This document shows positions 8,527 to 16,391 of a stretch of DNA of 43,098 nt, piece by piece (the first letter of the stretch is position 1; every line of letters begins with the position of its first letter). A model generated the notes under the pieces. That model was not told the origin of the DNA. It searched no databases and saw only the letters and a list, made by a program, of their open reading frames with translations. The translations under genes were made by a program, and so were the position numbers. The DNA lies in the NCBI GenBank assembly GCA_964565715.1, contig CAZMGG010000039.1, positions 1 to 43,098 on the forward strand, given 5' to 3'. The DNA is from CAZMGG01 sp964565715. GTDB taxonomy: Bacteria; Planctomycetota; UBA1135; UBA2386.

Positions 8527-9822
8527 CTACTTCCCGAGGCAGAACCGCCGGAAGATCCGGTCCAGCAGGTCCTCGGGCGAGTGGCTCCCGTCGATCCGGC
8601 CCAGCGCCACCAGGGCACCCTGCACGTCCAGCGCCACCACCTCGCCACCCCCGCCCGAGGCCGCCGTCGCCAGCGCCCGGTCCAGGGCCGCCACCGCCGC
8701 GGTGAGCGCCTGCCGCTGCGGCCCACCCAGATCGCGGGCGCCGGCGCCGGCGTGGCCCTGCAGGAACGTGCGCAGGGCCGCTACGCCGGTGCCGGTCACC
8801 GAGTCGACGGCGAACAGCGGCACGCCCGGCAGCGGCGACAGAGCCAGGACCCCGCCCTGGTCGGCGCGCGTGCTGACCACCGCCAGCACCGGCAACGCCG
8901 TCGCCGGCACGTGCACCGCACCGGGGTCCAGCACGATCAGCGCCGCGGCAGCGTCGGCGGCCACCAGGTCGCGCAGTTCCAGCGCGGCCCGATCCCATGC
9001 CGCCGGATCGGCCAGATCGCCAGGCGCATCCCACAGGCAGAGGCCTTCGCCCACCTCGACCCGCAGCACGTCGCGGGTGGTGCCCGGTGCCGCATCCACC
9101 AGCACCGCCTGCCGCCCGCACAGGGCGTTGCAGAGCGACGACTTGCCGGCATTGGCGGCACCGAGCAGCAGCACCTCGCCGCCGCGCCGGGCCTGCGGCA
9201 GGCCCTGCGCCAGTTCCGCCAGCGCACGCCGCTCTGCGGTGACGATCGGCAGCCATTCGGCGGTGTCCACCGCGCCGGTCTCCCCGTCGGTGAAGTCGAG
9301 GCCGGCCTCCAGCGCCGCCAGCGCGTCCTGCAGGCCAGCCCGGCTCCGGGCGACGCGCTCGCGCACCCCTCCCTGCAGCAGCCCCAGCGCGCGCAGCCGT
9401 TCCTGCTCGCTGCCGGCATGGATCAGCGCCAGCACGCCCTCCGCCTCGGTCAGGTCCAGCCGGCCGTTCTGGAAGGCGCGGCGCGTGAACTCGCCGGGCA
9501 GCGCCGCCCGCACACCCATCGCCTCGCCCCGGTCCAGGAGCTCGTCCTGCAGCATCGCCAGCAGCATCGGGCTGCCCGGCAGGTGCAGTTCGACCACGTC
9601 CTCGCCGGTGTACGAACGGGGTCCGGGCATCGACAGCAGCAGCGCCGGCAGGCGGTGACCGAGCACGCCGATGGTGCCTTCCTGCTGGGCGCGGACCGGC
9701 GACGGCTCCGGCGCGAACACCAGCGCCGCCGCGGCCCGGGCCCGCGGCCCGGACAGCCGCAGCACCGCGCGTTCCGCGAGCCCCGGCGCCGACGCCAGGG
9801 CGAGGATGGTGTCGCCGATCAC
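8527..9822 (-). CDS. mnmE: tRNA uridine-5-carboxymethylaminomethyl(34) synthesis GTPase MnmE
   Basis: A 431-residue protein with the full MnmE layout. The N-terminal folate-binding domain has SYTGEDVVELH (about 70-80) and PGEFTRRAFQNGRLDLTEAE (109-128). A helical domain holds an inserted G domain with P-loop GAANAGKSS (221-229), switch GTTRD and DAPG, and the chain ends FCLGK, the CxGK motif needed for catalysis. With MnmG it adds the carboxymethylaminomethyl group to wobble U34 of tRNAs. Oddities: the G4 motif, normally NKxD, reads STRAD, and the usual HCHGG after GEDVVE is HLPGS. The GTG at 9822 is the start that gives the family N-terminus (MIGDTILALASAPG). TATCCT lies 6 bases upstream with no Shine-Dalgarno sequence. 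MnmG is not in the window. Confidence 0.95.
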   Translation of the reverse strand: MIGDTILALASAPGLAERAVLRLSGPRARAAAALVFAPEPSPVRAQQEGTIGVLGHRLPALLLSMPGPRSYTGEDVVELHLPGSPMLLAMLQDELLDRGEAMGVRAALPGEFTRRAFQNGRLDLTEAEGVLALIHAGSEQERLRALGLLQGGVRERVARSRAGLQDALAALEAGLDFTDGETGAVDTAEWLPIVTAERRALAELAQGLPQARRGGEVLLLGAANAGKSSLCNALCGRQAVLVDAAPGTTRDVLRVEVGEGLCLWDAPGDLADPAAWDRAALELRDLVAADAAAALIVLDPGAVHVPATALPVLAVVSTRADQGGVLALSPLPGVPLFAVDSVTGTGVAALRTFLQGHAGAGARDLGGPQRQALTAAVAALDRALATAASGGGGEVVALDVQGALVALGRIDGSHSPEDLLDRIFRRFCLGK

Positions 9823-9865
9823 GGCCCGAGGATAGGCGGCCGCTGCGCGGATTCCGCGGCGACGC

Positions 9866-11536
9866 CTACCGCCGGGATCGCGCGGCCTCGATCTCCTGCT
9901 GCAACGCGGCGGCGTCGGGCCGCGCCGGCTCCGCGGCGCGCACCGCCCGCACCAGTGCCGCCGCCTCGTCCAGCCGGCCCGCCATGGCCAGCACCCGCAC
10001 CCGCAGCAACCGGGCGTCCGCGCCCGGCGCCGCCAGTTCCAGCAGGTCGCAGGCCCGCAACGCCCCTGGCCCGTCGCCGCCGTCGGCCCGCATGGCGACG
10101 AGACCCGCCAGCAACTCCGGCAGCCGGCCCTCCAGCACCAGCGCCTCCCGCAGGAACTGCCGCGCGGCCTCGCCGCGGCCGGCGCCCAGTTCCACCTCCG
10201 CCGCCTCGGCCAGCGTCCGCGCCAGATCGGCACGCCGTTCGCCATCCTCCGGCCGCGCCGCCAGGGCCGCGCGCAGCGGCACCACCGCCTCCACCGGCCG
10301 TCCCTGCTGGGCCAGCAGCAACCCGAGCCGCCCCTGCGCCTCGACGCTGTCGGGCAGCACCCCCGCCACCGCCCGCGCCGCCGCGACCTGGTCGGTCCCC
10401 TCGAGCCACTGCCGCACGCCGAGCACCGCCACCGGCACCACGAACAGCCCCCACAGCAGCGCGTGCCGCAACCCGGGCCGCCGCGCGATCTCGCCGCCGC
10501 CGCCGATCCCCAGGGCATCGCCGGTGGCGCGCTCCCGCACCTTCCACAGGAACCCGTCGAAGTAGAAGTGCAGCAGCTGCGAGGCCAGCAGCACGCCGGC
10601 CAACCCGTCGCGCAGCCCGCCCTCGCCGGCCCGTTCCAGCAGCGGCCCCATCGCGCCATAGGCGAGCACCAGACCGAGGTAGACAGCCACCGACACGACG
10701 CCGCCGCGGAACAGCCAGCGCGTGACGATGCCGCAGTCGCCGCCCTTCCGCGCCCGCTGCCGGTTGAAGGCCCAGACGATGGCCAGGTACTGGACGTCGT
10801 GGAACACCTCGAACAACGCCAGTCCGAAGATCAGGCTCGGCACGTGGTTCGTCGCGATCCACCACGCGGCACAGCTGCTGGCCAGCAGCAGGTGCTTCTG
10901 CAGGCTCGCCGGTCCTCCGGCCCGGGCGTTGCGGATCGACTGCCCGACGTAGGCCAGCACCACCACGGCGATGGCGGCGACGGCGACCCCGCGCAGGGTC
11001 TGCATGACCACCGCCGGCGGCACCGGCATGCCGCAGCGCGCGAACAGATCGAGGAGCTGGAACGAGCGGTACGGCGAGATCACGACCGCCGAGGCGAAGA
11101 ACACCGCGCACAGCAGGAAGTCGATGCGCGCGGTACGCGGGTCCGCGGCGCCGCGTTTGCCGTCGTAGATCCGCGCGAAGCCGTAGGTCTGCATCCAGCC
11201 GTGCCAGATGCCCCACAGCAGGGCCAGCGCCGCCACCGCGTGCAGCCCGGCCACGGCGAAGCCGGCGCAGACCACCAGCAGGAACAGCGGCGCCAGCAGG
11301 AACCGCGTGCGGAACCGTTGGAACAGGGCCCGATCGCCGTAGGCCCGCAGCATCCCCGGCAGGTGGTGCCCCAGCGCGCCGAACGACATCACCAGGGCGT
11401 AGACGGCGGCCTCGCCGCTCTGCTGGCGCCACAGCCACAGCAGCGGGAAGGTCAGGAGCGGCGTCAGGATGACCAGCGGCAGGTCGAAGGCCGGGGCGAC
11501 CAGCCACGGCGACCGGGCAGCGGGCAGGGAACTCAC
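9866..11536 (-). CDS. Polytopic membrane protein with conserved His motifs and C-terminal TPR-like region
   Basis: A 556-residue protein. The first about 380 residues hold roughly eight or nine hydrophobic segments. Between them are histidine-containing motifs: GHHLPGMLRAYGD, WHGWMQTYGF, FEVFHDVQYLAIVW and LLHFYFDGFLWK. This spacing recalls membrane diiron or Brp/Blh-type enzymes, but I cannot assign a family. After a last membrane segment, about 180 residues form Ala/Leu/Arg-rich helical repeats typical of TPR proteins (PDSVEAQGRLGLLLAQQGRP, MAGRLDEAAALVRAV). I start at the GTG at 11536, just before the first membrane segment; the longer frame back to 11686 is Arg/Ser-rich and overlaps the upstream gene. 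TAGGCT lies 8 bases upstream of this start. Confidence 0.75.
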   Translation of the reverse strand: MSSLPAARSPWLVAPAFDLPLVILTPLLTFPLLWLWRQQSGEAAVYALVMSFGALGHHLPGMLRAYGDRALFQRFRTRFLLAPLFLLVVCAGFAVAGLHAVAALALLWGIWHGWMQTYGFARIYDGKRGAADPRTARIDFLLCAVFFASAVVISPYRSFQLLDLFARCGMPVPPAVVMQTLRGVAVAAIAVVVLAYVGQSIRNARAGGPASLQKHLLLASSCAAWWIATNHVPSLIFGLALFEVFHDVQYLAIVWAFNRQRARKGGDCGIVTRWLFRGGVVSVAVYLGLVLAYGAMGPLLERAGEGGLRDGLAGVLLASQLLHFYFDGFLWKVRERATGDALGIGGGGEIARRPGLRHALLWGLFVVPVAVLGVRQWLEGTDQVAAARAVAGVLPDSVEAQGRLGLLLAQQGRPVEAVVPLRAALAARPEDGERRADLARTLAEAAEVELGAGRGEAARQFLREALVLEGRLPELLAGLVAMRADGGDGPGALRACDLLELAAPGADARLLRVRVLAMAGRLDEAAALVRAVRAAEPARPDAAALQQEIEAARSRR

Positions 11537-11624
11537 GGCGCAGCAGCCTACCCGCTGCGAGCCCGCGTGCACCGCGATGGATCGATCCGATGCGACCCGA
11601 CGCAACGGACCCGCTTCGACCGGA

Positions 11625-11993
11625 TCAGGTATTGGTGCGGAAGAACTCGAGGCCCAGCGACGGTTCCACCCGCACCCGGATCCCATAGGGGATCACCGAC
11701 TCCCCGTCGTAGCGACCGCCGAACAGCGTGCTCGCCGCGAACTCCAGGTGGCCTCGGTCCCCCTCGCGCACCCAGCGCGCCGCATCGCAGCCGCACAGAC
11801 AGAGGTCCACCAGCGGTGCTGCCACCCCGTCTCGCCACATCGTGACGTAGACATCGCCGTCATACGACCAGATGGTCAGCTCCAGACGCAGACCGTCCCG
11901 GGCGACCACGTAGCGATGCCAGATACCGTCCTCGCCCACCTCCGGCATGACCCCGAGGCAGACCATGAAGTCGGTCTCATCCCAGCGCAGCAC
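11625..11993 (-). CDS. Hypothetical protein, 122 aa
   Basis: A beta-rich soluble protein without a signal peptide. It contains Trp and acidic residues (DETDFMVCLGVMPEVGEDG, LTIWSYDGDVYVTMW) and a Cys cluster LCLCGCDAARW, perhaps a metal or disulphide site. I do not recognise a family. I use the GTG at 11993, two bases after the stop of the RCC1-like gene, because the longer frame overlaps that gene and is Arg-rich. Translational coupling to that gene is likely. Confidence 0.6.
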   Translation of the reverse strand: MLRWDETDFMVCLGVMPEVGEDGIWHRYVVARDGLRLELTIWSYDGDVYVTMWRDGVAAPLVDLCLCGCDAARWVREGDRGHLEFAASTLFGGRYDGESVIPYGIRVRVEPSLGLEFFRTNT

Positions 11994-11995
11994 GC

Positions 11996-12658
11996 CTACC
12001 CGCCCACCTGCGCCGCCGCCGCTTCCGAGAGCACCGCGCCGGGTCCGTTGCCGGCGGCGGGATCGACCACCAGCGCCTGCGCGAAGAACCAGGCCCCGCG
12101 CAGCGCCGCCAGGTTCGGCAGCGGCAGAACGAACTCCGCGCGGCCGCCTGACCCGAAGCACTGCACTTCCACCCAGGCGAGTCCCGTGGGCAGCGTCGGC
12201 GCGATGAGCTGGCCGTAGGAATTGCTGCCCCAGCCGATCATGGCCCCGTCCGAGCGCAGCGCCGCGGAATGGCTGCCGCCGGCCGCAACCGCGGTGAACG
12301 TGACACCCGGCGGCAGGGTCGGCACGGCGGTCTGGCCATACTGGCTGCTGCCGAACGCGACGACCTGGCCGTCGGAGCGCAACAGCAGGCTGTGCGCGTA
12401 GCCCGCGGCCATGGCGGTGTAGCGCAGGCCCGCGGGCAGCGGCGGCACGGCGCAGGAACCGCCTGCCCCCCAGGCCACCACGCTGCCGTCGGTGCGGCGC
12501 GCCAGCGTGTGGAAGCCCCCGGCGCGCACTTCGACGAAGTCACTGGCCTCGGCCCAGGTGCTGTCGAACCGCTGCCGGCCGACGCCGTGCACGGCGGACT
12601 GGGCGGGCAGGGCTGCGGCGAGGGCGAGCAGGGCCCCGGCGAGGCGGGCGGACGGCAT
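11996..12658 (-). CDS. Secreted RCC1-repeat-like protein with planctomycete-type C-terminal module
   Basis: A 220-residue protein with a signal peptide (LAGALLALAAALPAQ). Three repeats follow in the form VRAGGFHTLARRTDGSVVAWG, MAAGYAHSLLLRSDGQVVAFG and VAAGGSHSAALRSDGAMIGWG, the pattern of RCC1/BLIP-II propeller blades. Only three blades are present, where a closed propeller needs about seven, so the protein is short or oligomerises. The C-terminus (NLAALRGAWFFAQALVVDP...GAVLSEAAA) matches that of the kelch-like protein at 23669-25000. It is most likely exported; role unknown. Confidence 0.8.
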   Translation of the reverse strand: MPSARLAGALLALAAALPAQSAVHGVGRQRFDSTWAEASDFVEVRAGGFHTLARRTDGSVVAWGAGGSCAVPPLPAGLRYTAMAAGYAHSLLLRSDGQVVAFGSSQYGQTAVPTLPPGVTFTAVAAGGSHSAALRSDGAMIGWGSNSYGQLIAPTLPTGLAWVEVQCFGSGGRAEFVLPLPNLAALRGAWFFAQALVVDPAAGNGPGAVLSEAAAAQVGG

Positions 12659-12735
12659 CGGCGCATGGTTGCGCCGCACCGGCCGTGGGTCCAGCCCCCT
12701 GGCGGCGGTGATCCCGCGCCTGCCGCAGCCGACGC

Positions 12736-13056
12736 CTACTTCCTGAGGATCACGCGCAGGACGCCGAGGGGAATGCACAGGCGCTCCTGCCGCGACTCGA
12801 AGCAGGCGAAGTCGTGCCCCACCGCCGTCAGCGTGAAGTCCTGGGCGCCGGCGGGCACGGAGGCAGTCCGCGCCTTCTCGGTGGCCACCGTCGCGTCCGC
12901 CGACAGGTAGAACTCCTTGCCGACGAAGGGCAAGAGCCAATCCCCGTGGGCCACGGCGAGGCGCTGCGGGGCCGCCTGCTGCGGCGGCGGCGACGACGCC
13001 AGGAACGACGCTGCCGCAACCGCCACCGCTGCCACCATCCACCATGACCTGTGCAT
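12736..13056 (-). CDS. Small exported protein, 106 aa
   Basis: The N-terminus is a signal peptide or anchor (SWWMVAAVAVAAASFLASS), followed by a short Pro/Gln linker and a compact beta-rich domain with two cysteines (FACFESRQERLCIPLG). No family recognised. The ATG at 13056 is supported by an excellent AAGGAGGA ribosome binding site a few bases upstream, better than any other start in the long upstream frame. It is the last of three tightly spaced genes (13714 to 12736). Confidence 0.75.
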   Translation of the reverse strand: MHRSWWMVAAVAVAAASFLASSPPPQQAAPQRLAVAHGDWLLPFVGKEFYLSADATVATEKARTASVPAGAQDFTLTAVGHDFACFESRQERLCIPLGVLRVILRK

Positions 13057-13079
13057 CGGGATCCTCCTTCTCCTTCTGG

Positions 13080-13442
13080 CTACCTGGCATGCCAATCGTG
13101 ACCACACCACAGACACTGCCTCGCGCGCGACGTCATCACGACCCGCCGGCATGCGGGGCAGCGATTGACCACCACCGTATCGCCGTGCTCGCGCAGCACG
13201 CGCACTCGCGCCTCGGATCGGAACGTCGCCCAGCCGCCCGCCAGCGCGGCGGTGATCGCCGGATCGCCCGCCACACCCCCATGCCTGCGCATCAGCCGTG
13301 TGGTCGGTTCACCGGCGTGCGCGGCCTTCTGCTCGACGTGCCAGGCCCTCTGCACCGCCCGTTCGAAGGCAGTGAAGTGCCCCAGGTGATGCGACCACAC
13401 GTACCGGTCGAGTTCGGCGTCCTCGTCGTACTCCCGGATCAT
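13080..13442 (-). CDS. Small protein with C-terminal zinc ribbon, 120 aa
   Basis: An acidic, His/Trp-rich N-terminal part (MIREYDEDAELDRYVWSHHLG) is followed by a C-terminal four-cysteine zinc ribbon, CPACRR...CLWCGHDW. Such ribbons usually bind nucleic acid or protein partners. The ATG at 13442 overlaps the stop of the upstream membrane-protein gene in an ATGA, which fixes this start and shows an operon. Function unknown. Confidence 0.75.
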   Translation of the reverse strand: MIREYDEDAELDRYVWSHHLGHFTAFERAVQRAWHVEQKAAHAGEPTTRLMRRHGGVAGDPAITAALAGGWATFRSEARVRVLREHGDTVVVNRCPACRRVVMTSRARQCLWCGHDWHAR

Positions 13443-13714
13443 CGCCCTCCGTCGGCCCGGGCGGCGTGGCGTTCCGCCGCCGCCTCGGCCCGCTGCCGCG
13501 CCCGGCGCCGGCGCAGGATCCCGCACACGAGTCCCGTGGCGAACACCGCGCACCATCCGAACGCGAAGGGCGTGGGCCACGCCGTGACCCGGGTTCCCAG
13601 GAGGTGCATCACGGCGGCGATGCCCGAGCCCACGGTCAGCACCCAGAGCAGGATCCGTCGGAACTGCGGCTCCTGGTCGGCATCGGCTCGGGAAGCAGTT
13701 CGTGATCGGCGCAT
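13439..13714 (-). CDS. Small membrane protein, 91 aa
   Basis: Two hydrophobic segments (about residues 20-40, RILLWVLTVGSGIAAVMHLL, and 49-67, PFAFGWCAVFATGLVCGIL) between a basic N-terminus and a very Arg-rich C-terminus, suggesting both ends are cytoplasmic. CGGAGGATCC directly before the ATG at 13714 is the ribosome binding site. The first gene of the trio 13714-12736. No family recognised. Confidence 0.72.
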   Translation of the reverse strand: MRRSRTASRADADQEPQFRRILLWVLTVGSGIAAVMHLLGTRVTAWPTPFAFGWCAVFATGLVCGILRRRRARQRAEAAAERHAARADGGR

Positions 13715-13803
13715 GGATCCTCCGGAAGATGCGGCAGCATATCCGGAGGTGGTCGCCCGCGCGCCCGCCCGTCCCCCGCAGGCGGCCACCCGTGCCGGCG
13801 GCG

Positions 13804-13900
13804 TCATCGCTGCAGCAGCCGGCCGATCGCCTGGATGGTGTTCCAGTTGCGCGTGGTGGCCGCCCACGTTCACGCCCCGCAGCAGGACCACCTGGGCCAT
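13804..13900 (-). pseudogene. Internally deleted remnant of a DUF1697 gene
   Basis: The minus strand from 13900 reads MAQVVLLRGVNVGGH, the hallmark N-terminus of DUF1697 proteins (LLRGVNVGG). One frame over, it ends TTRNWNTIQAIGRLLQR and a TGA at 13804, which is the typical DUF1697 C-terminus. The about 140 residues in between are missing. This explains most of the otherwise empty 13715-14025 interval; nothing else is recognisable there. Confidence 0.72.
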
Positions 13901-14025
13901 CGCGGCGTGGCCCTCAGGTCGCCTGGCGCCGCCGGTGGCGCGGCCGCGGCTCCTGCTCCTGTGCGTCGGAGCAGAGGGGGCATGCTGGCGAGGGTCTGGT
14001 GCTCACGGAGACTCCGCTGCGTCGT

Positions 14026-14364
14026 CTACTTCCACAACAGGACGACGGCCACGGTGACGCCGATCAGCGCCACGACCACGGTCAGGGCGAGCAGCGCGCG
14101 GCGCCGCCGTTCACCCCGGTAGCGGCTCCAACCGTCCGCATCGAGGAAGTGGCGGCTGTCGGCGGTCAGACGCACCGCACCGCCCTGGATCAGGCCGGCG
14201 AGGCGCCGCCGATCGATCGAGCGCCCGGGCGTCAACAGGATGGCGGTCTCGGCGGTGACCGCCCCGGCCTCGGTGAGCTGGCGACAGATCCTCGCCTCGG
14301 CCCGTCGCATCGCCGCCACCATCAGCGCGGGCAGGAAACTCGTGATCGCCGCGGCTCCGGACAT
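14026..14364 (-). CDS. Small tail-anchored membrane protein, 112 aa
   Basis: Residues 1-85 are soluble and partly helical (AMRRAEARICRQLTEAG, TPGRSIDRRRLAGLIQGG), ending with a basic RYRGERRRR segment. One C-terminal membrane helix (ALLALTVVVALIGVTVAVVLL) reaches the end, so the bulk faces the cytoplasm. The ATG at 14364 is the first start after the Arg/Pro-rich shadow part of the longer frame. No family recognised. Confidence 0.65.
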   Translation of the reverse strand: MSGAAAITSFLPALMVAAMRRAEARICRQLTEAGAVTAETAILLTPGRSIDRRRLAGLIQGGAVRLTADSRHFLDADGWSRYRGERRRRALLALTVVVALIGVTVAVVLLWK

Positions 14365-14415
14365 CGCTTGCGCCTCGTTGGGTTCGATCCGCCGGCAGCA
14401 TCCCCAGGCGCCCAT

Positions 14416-14436
14416 CGGGTGGCAATGCCCCACCCG
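14416..14436 (-). terminator. Stem-loop downstream of the SMI1-like gene
   Basis: CGGGTGG and CCACCCG pair around a 7-base loop, 14 bases after the stop at 14450. There is no T tract, so the terminator role is tentative. Confidence 0.4.
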
Positions 14437-14449
14437 TGCGCGGCCAACG

Positions 14450-15016
14450 CTATCCGTTGCGACGCTCCAGCTCACTCCAGAAGGCGATCTCCCGGGGAGC
14501 GTGTGGCACCGGCGCCGGGTTGGGGATGCCGAACTCGGCATCCAGGTAGGACATGAGATCGAATCCGTAGTGGATGATGTCCGTCTGGTAGACCGAGAAG
14601 ACCGGATTGCCTGACCTGGAGGGGGTCGCCGGGAGATACCTGTGACCATGGACCGGAATCAGGAATGGCGCCGAGCCCACCGCGCGCCGCGCGGCGGCCT
14701 GGGCATCGGCGAGTTGCTTGGGTCGCACCCCCCACTCGGGCATCCAGAAAGCACTGTGCTCGACGTCGAAGCAGATGCCGTCGGCTGGCCACGCAAGCCT
14801 GTCCCGAATGAAGCCGGAGTCCGGCTGGCGCCAGTCAGGAAACCCCTCACCGGTCGGCTGGGCATGCTGCAGCAGCGCACGGAGATCGGGCGGAAACCGG
14901 AAGCCGTGAAGGGTCTCGGCCAGATGGACCTCGGCGTCTGCAAGTCCGGGAGCAAGCGCGATGCTGCGCGATCGCAGCACGGCGACGACTGCGTCAAGGT
15001 ATGCGTCGGTCAACAC
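14450..15016 (-). CDS. SMI1/KNR4 (SUKH) family protein
   Basis: About 188 residues with the SUKH pattern: LADAEVHLAETLHGFRFPPD early, WPADGICFDVEHSAFW in the middle, and FLIPVHGHRYLPATPS...GNPVFSVYQTDIIHYGFDL, the characteristic core of the family. SUKH proteins are often immunity proteins against contact-delivered toxins, but many are orphan proteins, as here, with no toxin beside them. The start is uncertain: the frame can extend to a TTG at 15094, but the GTG at 15016 has GGAAGG about 10 bases upstream and begins close to the conserved domain. Confidence 0.78.
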   Translation of the reverse strand: MLTDAYLDAVVAVLRSRSIALAPGLADAEVHLAETLHGFRFPPDLRALLQHAQPTGEGFPDWRQPDSGFIRDRLAWPADGICFDVEHSAFWMPEWGVRPKQLADAQAAARRAVGSAPFLIPVHGHRYLPATPSRSGNPVFSVYQTDIIHYGFDLMSYLDAEFGIPNPAPVPHAPREIAFWSELERRNG

Positions 15017-15109
15017 CTGTGCCCGCCTTCCCGATGATTCGCCGTCTGGCTGCAGGATCGCACGGTCCGTCCGCTCCCGCGTCGAGTCGAGCAACGACGA
15101 AGGCGGCGG

Positions 15110-16357
15110 TCACTCGACCACCTCCAGCCCCCGAGCCCCGAGCCACGCCACCAGCGCTTCCACCTGCTCCGGCGAGGCCAGCGATGCCGGCTGCAGGCCC
15201 CAGGCGCGGTAGCAGCGCAGCGTCCGCGTGCCGATCAGCCCCACCTCCGCCAGCAGCGCCCCGACGGCGCCATGGAACTGCATGACGCCCCGATCGCAAC
15301 CGGGGATCATGAGCGCCGGGAGGTACCCTGATCGGAGCTGCAGCAGGTCCAGCAGCGCGGCGATCTCGCCCTGGTCCGCCGTCGTGTGGACCACGCGGTC
15401 CTCGGGCTGCGGATGACAGCTCGAGCCGGTGCGCAGCTGCAGGCGCACGGCACGGCCGATGCGATCCAGCAGCACCGCGCGCGCCGTGGTGTGGATCCGC
15501 GCCGTCGGGTGCTGCCTCTGCATGCGCGCCACTTCCGCCTCGGGGCAGTCGCTGAACGGCGCCCGCAGCTCCCGCAGCGCCGGCAGCGGCCGGGATGGCA
15601 GCGCGGTGATGCGGCCGTGCGAGGCCACGACCGTGCGCAGGGCCGGGTGGCCGGCCAGCGGCCCGAGGTCGCCATTCACGCCCTGCACGTCGAGCCAGCG
15701 CAGTTCGCCCAGCTGCTGCGTCCAGTCCAGGGCGATCCCCGTGGTCTGGAAGGTCTTCCAGGGCAGCGCCAGATAGCGCAGCTCGGCGAAGCGGGTGAAG
15801 CCGGCCGGATCGACCGGCTCGGCGTAGTGCATGTGCAGGTAGCGGCACGTCGCAGGCAGGCTGGTGAGGTCCACCGCATCGCTGAGCGGACCGAACGCGA
15901 ACAGGCAGCGCCGCGCATCGACGCGGGCGAGCTCCGGGGCCATCGCCGGCTCCCAGCGCCCGAACTCGATCGCCCGCAGGCCCGCCGCTTCGGCATCGGT
16001 GAGCGCGGCCAGATCGGCGGCGGCACGGACCTCGAGGGCGACCAGTTCGGGCCCCATCGCGGTCTGGCGGTGGATGCGCCCGCCCGGCGCCCGCACGAAG
16101 ACCTGTTCGGCCTCGTCGTCGAGCACGAGGAACGGCCACGACAGCAGATCGCCGGGCATCGGCCTGTCTCCTGGGCCCTCGACCATGACGAAGTCCACGG
16201 GAACGGCCGCGCCGTCGAGCGCGAACCGGTAGTCGGGCGGCGCCGGGACCTGGCAGGCGGCCAGGAGCAGGGGCCACAGCACGACGGGACGCGCGCGACG
16301 GAACACGGGCGCCGGCAACGGGCCATGCGGCAACGGGTTCATCGCGGCCGTGGTCAT
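15110..16357 (-). CDS. Lipoprotein with leucine-rich-repeat-like region
   Basis: About 415 residues. The N-terminus has a lipobox (VVLWPLLLAACQ), so the mature protein should be lipid-anchored at Cys. The middle reads as irregular leucine-rich-type repeats (SLPATCRYLHMHY, FAELRYLALPWKTF, LGELRWLDVQGV, GPLAGHPALRTVVASHGRI, LPALRELRAPF). The C-terminal part has a Cys-containing region (GSSCHPQPEDRVV, MIPGCDRGVM) and ends in a helix EQVEALVAWLGARG. Either ATG at 16357 or 16342 may be the start; neither has a clear ribosome binding site. It probably follows the VOC gene in an operon, 34 bases apart. Function unknown. Confidence 0.72.
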   Translation of the reverse strand: MTTAAMNPLPHGPLPAPVFRRARPVVLWPLLLAACQVPAPPDYRFALDGAAVPVDFVMVEGPGDRPMPGDLLSWPFLVLDDEAEQVFVRAPGGRIHRQTAMGPELVALEVRAAADLAALTDAEAAGLRAIEFGRWEPAMAPELARVDARRCLFAFGPLSDAVDLTSLPATCRYLHMHYAEPVDPAGFTRFAELRYLALPWKTFQTTGIALDWTQQLGELRWLDVQGVNGDLGPLAGHPALRTVVASHGRITALPSRPLPALRELRAPFSDCPEAEVARMQRQHPTARIHTTARAVLLDRIGRAVRLQLRTGSSCHPQPEDRVVHTTADQGEIAALLDLLQLRSGYLPALMIPGCDRGVMQFHGAVGALLAEVGLIGTRTLRCYRAWGLQPASLASPEQVEALVAWLGARGLEVVE

Positions 16358-16391
16358 GGGCCGGCGCAGGCGCCGCTCGGTCGCCGCGCGG

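Noticed and set aside
14441..14462. GGCCAAC and GTTGCGA close together near the SMI1-like gene, considered as an attC
   Set aside because: The boxes are less than 15 bases apart with no room for a hairpin and no match to the shared core of the array.
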